This document shows positions 60,729-64,000 of a stretch of 64,000 bases of DNA, piece after piece. A model generated the notes under the pieces. The model ran no database searches and had not been told where the DNA came from. It saw only the letters and a program-made list of their open reading frames with translations. This DNA comes from Sinorhizobium numidicum (GTDB lineage: Bacteria; Pseudomonadota; Alphaproteobacteria; Rhizobiales; Rhizobiaceae). The position numbers and the translations under genes are program-made. The stretch lies in contig NZ_CP120368.1 of the NCBI RefSeq assembly GCF_029892045.1, forward strand, positions 3,287,501 through 3,351,500. Reading direction: 5' to 3'. Each line of letters begins with the position of its first letter. The stretch's first letter is position 1.

Positions 60729-61739
60729 ATGAAACCGGACGAGCTGCTCTACCCCGCCCCAAAAGGTCTCTACTGCGCCAAGGGAGACTTCTATATCGAC
60801 CCTGTACAGCCGGTCGAGCGCGCGCTCATTACGCACGGACATAGTGACCACGCCCGTGCCGGACACGGCCACGTGCTCGCAACCCGCGAAACGCTGGACA
60901 TCATGCGCGTCCGCTACGGCGATCCTTTTTGCGGTGCAAGTCAGATCGCATCCTTCGGCGAAACGATCGCCATCAATGAGGCCAGAATCCGTTTCCACCC
61001 GGCCGGCCACGTGCTCGGCTCGGCGCAGATTTCCGTCGAGGCGTATGGGACGCGGGTCGTCGTGTCCGGCGACTATAAGCGACGGCCGGACCCGACCTGC
61101 ACGCCTTTCGAACCGGTCCTCTGCGACGTCTTCATTACAGAGGCCACGTTCGGACTGCCGGTCTTTCACCACCCGAATGACGAGAGAGAGATCAACCGCC
61201 TGCTCCTCTCGTTGAAGCAGTTTCCCGAGCGCTCCCACGTGGTCGGTGCCTATGCACTCGGCAAGGCACAAAGGCTCATCGCCCTACTCCGCCGGCAGGG
61301 CTACGACGCGCCGGTCCATATCCATGGGGCGCTGGCGAAACTCTGTGAGTACTACCAGGGGCAAGGCATCGATCTCGGAGAAATTCGCCCGGCGACGCTT
61401 GGCCGCGAGAGCCGGCAGGATTTCGCGGGGGCCATCATCATAGGCCCGCCATCTGCCTTCGCCGACCGCTGGGCACGGCGCTTCGCCGATCCGCTCGCCG
61501 TCTTCGCCTCCGGCTGGATGCTCATTCGCCAGCGCGCCAAGCAACGCGGCGTCGAACTGCCGCTCGTCATATCCGACCACTGCGACTGGGCCGAACTGAC
61601 GCAGACGATCAAGGAAATCACACCGAGCGAGGTCTGGGTGACGCATGGGCGCGAGGAGGCGCTGGTGCGTTGGTGCGAGTTGCAGGGCATCCCGGCGCGC
61701 CCGCTGCATCTCGTGGGTTACGACGACGAGGGAGAATGA
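60729..61739 (+). CDS. Ligase-associated DNA exonuclease (beta-lactamase fold)
   Basis: 336-residue metallo-beta-lactamase-fold nuclease of the family coupled to LigB-type DNA ligases. Motifs: ALITHGHSDHARAGHGHVLA (HxHxDH metal site), FHPAGHVLGSAQI, VVSGDYKRRPDPT, the LPLVISDHCDWAEL segment and EVWVTHGREEAL near the end. It starts before the ligase gene with only 4 bases between, so they form an operon for DNA repair. Confidence 0.9.
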   Translation: MKPDELLYPAPKGLYCAKGDFYIDPVQPVERALITHGHSDHARAGHGHVLATRETLDIMRVRYGDPFCGASQIASFGETIAINEARIRFHPAGHVLGSAQISVEAYGTRVVVSGDYKRRPDPTCTPFEPVLCDVFITEATFGLPVFHHPNDEREINRLLLSLKQFPERSHVVGAYALGKAQRLIALLRRQGYDAPVHIHGALAKLCEYYQGQGIDLGEIRPATLGRESRQDFAGAIIIGPPSAFADRWARRFADPLAVFASGWMLIRQRAKQRGVELPLVISDHCDWAELTQTIKEITPSEVWVTHGREEALVRWCELQGIPARPLHLVGYDDEGE

Positions 61740-61743
61740 CAGC

Positions 61744-63357
61744 ATGAAGGCTTTCGCCGAACTGCTCGACCGCCTCGTCCTGACGCCGCAGCGAAACGCC
61801 AAGATACGGCTGCTCGTTGACTATTTTCGCAGCACGCCGGACCCAAGTCGCGGCTACGCGCTTGCCGCGATCGCCGGCACCCTGTCACTCAACACCGTCA
61901 AACCGCACCTGATCCGTGACCTCCTCCTCGAACGCATGGACGAGGTTCTCTTCCACTACTCCTACGATTATGTCGGCGATCTCGCGGAAACGGTTTCCCT
62001 GGCCTGGGAACCTCCGGATGGCACTGCCGCAACCGACGTTTCCCTCGGCGATGTTGTCGAACGGCTGCAGAGGGCGGGCCGTTCGGAAGTACGGTCGCTC
62101 GTGCGGGATATGCTGGATCGGCTCGATACTGCCGGCCGTTTCGCCTTTCTGAAGCTCGTCACCGGAGGTTTGAGGATCGGCGTCTCCGCGCGTCTTGCAA
62201 AACAGGCGCTGGCGGAAATGGGCGGCAAAGACGTCAGCGACATAGAAAGGCTCTGGCATGGGCTGTCGCCGCCTTATCTGCCGCTCTTTCTCTGGCTTTC
62301 CGGCGAAGCGGAAATACCGGTCCTCACGACGCCGGCGGTCTTCCATTCGGTCATGCTGGCAACGCCTGTCGCGGATGGCGATCTCGACGCCCTCGATCCC
62401 GCCGACTTCGCCGCCGAATGGAAATGGGATGGCATCCGCGTCCAGCTTGCCAATGTCGGCGGAGTGAGGCGGCTCTATTCGCGCAGCGGCGACGAGATTT
62501 CCGGCGCCTTTCCCGAAATCGTCGAAGCGGCAGACTTCACCGGCGTGATCGACGGCGAACTGTTGGTTGGCGGAACGATGCGCAGCAACCGCGCGACCGG
62601 AAGCTTCGCGGACCTGCAGCAGCGGCTGAACCGAAAGACCGTCAATCGCAAGCTGCTAGAGGACTATCCGGCGTTCATTCGCGGCTACGACATTCTTTTT
62701 TTCGGCGAACGCGACGTCCGGCCGGAACCTTTCCATGTCCGCCGCGAGGCCTTGTCCGAGCTTATAGAGGGCGCGTCACCGCAACATTTCGACCTGTCGC
62801 CGCTGGTGCCGTTCTCGACCTGGGAGGAACTGGACCGGCTGCGCTCGAACCCGCCGGATCCGGTGATCGAAGGCATCATGCTGAAGCGGCTGGATTCGCC
62901 CTACGTGGCCGGGCGCGCCAAGGGTCCCTGGTTCAAGTGGAAACGCGCGCCGTTCAACATCGACGCCGTGCTGATGTATGCACAGCGCGGCCACGGCAAG
63001 CGGTCCAGTTACTACTCCGATTTCACCTTCGGAGTGTGGGCGGAGGGAGAAGAAGGAACGACCCTCGTTCCGGTCGGCAAGGCCTATTTCGGCTTCACCG
63101 ACGCCGAACTCGAGATACTCGATCGCTTCGTCCGCGACAATACGATCGAGCGCTTTGGCCCGGTGCGCGCGGTGCGCGCCGAGCCCGATGCCGGCTTCGT
63201 CGTCGAGGTTGCCTTCGAAGGCCTGAACCGCTCCACCCGCCACAAGTCGGGCGTGGCGATGCGCTTCCCGCGCATCGCGCGCCTGAGGCCTGACAAGCTG
63301 CCGCGGGACGCCGACAGGCTGGAGACGCTGCAGGCGATGATCGGGACGAGAGCGTAG
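61744..63357 (+). CDS. ATP-dependent DNA ligase (LigB/Lhr-associated type)
   Basis: 537-residue ATP-dependent ligase that seals nicks. The active lysine is in AEWKWDGIRVQ (KxDG, near residue 226), with the later motifs RLYSRSGDEISG, VIDGELLVGG (Glu), GIMLKRLDSPY and KGPWFKWKRAP (KxWKR). The N-terminal 200 residues form the all-helical domain. GGGAGAATGACAGC precedes the ATG. Together with the exonuclease it forms the repair pair usually completed by an Lhr helicase and a phosphoesterase; neither is adjacent here. Confidence 0.92.
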   Translation: MKAFAELLDRLVLTPQRNAKIRLLVDYFRSTPDPSRGYALAAIAGTLSLNTVKPHLIRDLLLERMDEVLFHYSYDYVGDLAETVSLAWEPPDGTAATDVSLGDVVERLQRAGRSEVRSLVRDMLDRLDTAGRFAFLKLVTGGLRIGVSARLAKQALAEMGGKDVSDIERLWHGLSPPYLPLFLWLSGEAEIPVLTTPAVFHSVMLATPVADGDLDALDPADFAAEWKWDGIRVQLANVGGVRRLYSRSGDEISGAFPEIVEAADFTGVIDGELLVGGTMRSNRATGSFADLQQRLNRKTVNRKLLEDYPAFIRGYDILFFGERDVRPEPFHVRREALSELIEGASPQHFDLSPLVPFSTWEELDRLRSNPPDPVIEGIMLKRLDSPYVAGRAKGPWFKWKRAPFNIDAVLMYAQRGHGKRSSYYSDFTFGVWAEGEEGTTLVPVGKAYFGFTDAELEILDRFVRDNTIERFGPVRAVRAEPDAGFVVEVAFEGLNRSTRHKSGVAMRFPRIARLRPDKLPRDADRLETLQAMIGTRA

Positions 63358-63471
63358 CCGGCCGGGCTGGCGAAACTGCGATTATTTCAGCAATTCCGAA
63401 TGCAGAATTGTTAACGAGAATTTGGAATTATTCGGAATGTTGTCTCGCTGTCCGCGCTCGCAGGTAGTCTT

Positions 63472-64000
63472 GTGCCAGAAAAACATTCTCTCAACCTTGG
63501 AAAATCCCGGCTGTCCCGATTTCTGACGCTGAACTACCTCCCCGCAATGATCGCGAGCTTCGTTGTCGTGGTTGCCGGATTTCTCGCGGACGATCAGAAC
63601 CGGATCGTTTCGGAAGCCCGCATGCGTTCGATCGTGGCCAACGAACTGAACCCGATTCGCTCGAAACTCGAGAGCAGCATCAACGGCAACATTCAGCTCG
63701 TCCGCGGCCTGATCGGCACCATCACGACCGAGCCGGACATGCGGCAGCCGCGCTTCGGCGTGCTTGCGCGAAGCATCTTCACCGAGCGGTCGCAGCTCCG
63801 CAACATTGCGGCGGCCCCCGATCTGGTCGTCTCGATGGTCTATCCGATGGCCGGCAACGAGAAGGTCATCGGCCTCGATTACCGCAAAAACGAAAACCAG
63901 CGCGCAGCCGCGATGCGGGTGATGGAGACAGGCAAGATAGTGCTCGCAGGTCCTGTCGATCTGGTGCAGGGCGGCCGTGGGCTGATCGGCCGATTTCCGG
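63472..64000 (+). CDS. N-terminal part of a membrane sensor protein (cut by window end)
   Basis: Open frame running off the right edge; 176 codons visible from a GTG start. It has one membrane segment (YLPAMIASFVVVVAGFLA, about residues 23-40), then a periplasmic domain resembling CHASE (NELNPIRSKLESSINGNIQLVRGL and LVVSMVYPMAGNEKVIGLDYR). CHASE domains usually precede histidine kinase, GGDEF or EAL outputs, which would lie beyond the window. CAGGT about 9 bases before the GTG is a weak ribosome binding site. Confidence 0.72.
   Translation, partial: MPEKHSLNLGKSRLSRFLTLNYLPAMIASFVVVVAGFLADDQNRIVSEARMRSIVANELNPIRSKLESSINGNIQLVRGLIGTITTEPDMRQPRFGVLARSIFTERSQLRNIAAAPDLVVSMVYPMAGNEKVIGLDYRKNENQRAAAMRVMETGKIVLAGPVDLVQGGRGLIGRFP

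Noticed and set aside
1..64000. CRISPR arrays, insertion sequences, prophage genes, tRNA or rRNA genes
   Set aside because: No regular direct repeats with spacers, no transposase or integrase product and no recognisable tRNA or rRNA segment were seen when reading both strands; a tRNA scan would settle small cases.

Overview
The window is high-GC chromosomal DNA from an alphaproteobacterium, almost certainly a Sinorhizobium (Ensifer) close to S. meliloti or S. medicae. The evidence is four copies of a roughly 100-bp palindromic element that matches the Rhizobium intergenic mosaic element (RIME), other rhizobial intergenic palindromes, CtrA-type TTAA-N7-TTAA boxes, an ornithine decarboxylase with a long speF-type leader, and gene groups I know from S. 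meliloti (split pntA/pntB, emrR-emrAB, xylA/xylB, metNIQ, gltX-lysS). I see no rRNA, tRNA, CRISPR array, insertion sequence or prophage. The identification rests on recognition of protein and repeat sequences, not on a database search.

Layout. 0-12 kb: soxB, rpsU, a TPR lipoprotein, a DUF992 protein, a class III cyclase, the transhydrogenase operon pntA1-pntA2-pntB with a small cytochrome oxidase subunit IV gene upstream, an acyl-amino-acid-synthase-like gene behind three CtrA-type boxes, and a membrane GGDEF/EAL protein. 12-22 kb: a class I glutamine amidotransferase, a 2-hydroxyacid dehydrogenase and LacI regulator, MarR and creatininase genes facing apart, a His-rich CobW GTPase with a WD40 protein, a frameshifted glyoxalase-like gene, a LysE exporter, a VOC protein and a GNAT. 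22-32 kb: ornithine/lysine decarboxylase with its leader, LysR, a DUF1007-NicO metal transport pair, small conserved genes, KDPG aldolase, CYTH and CHAD proteins, and TrhO.

32-46 kb: an aconitase-X-type dehydratase whose two halves are joined across an apparent frameshift, a GFA protein, the methionine importer metNIQ, and a sugar region (GH1 glycosidase, Gfo/Idh oxidoreductase, sugar isomerase/epimerase, xylose isomerase, xylulokinase, LacI regulator). 46-54 kb: a Tat-exported metallophosphoesterase, the EmrAB efflux pump with its TetR regulator and two palindromic operators, a broken VOC gene, an AraC/GyrI-like regulator and TerC. 54-64 kb: gltX and lysS, a secreted unknown protein, a DadA-like oxidase, a nucleoside hydrolase, a DNA exonuclease-ligase pair, and the start of a membrane sensor cut by the window edge.

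Working together. The region mixes core translation genes (rpsU, gltX, lysS, trhO) and NADPH supply (pnt) with carbon and nitrogen scavenging (sarcosine, hydroxyproline-like substrates, xylose, glycosides, nucleosides, D-amino acids), several carrying their own LacI, LysR or MarR regulators. Three reading frames (19.4, 32.6 and 51.6 kb) look frameshifted; the sequence alone cannot separate true mutation from sequencing error. I did not find an obviously new multi-gene system. The most interesting signals are regulatory (CtrA boxes, the decarboxylase leader, new palindromes before regulators and sugar genes) and the acnX fusion.
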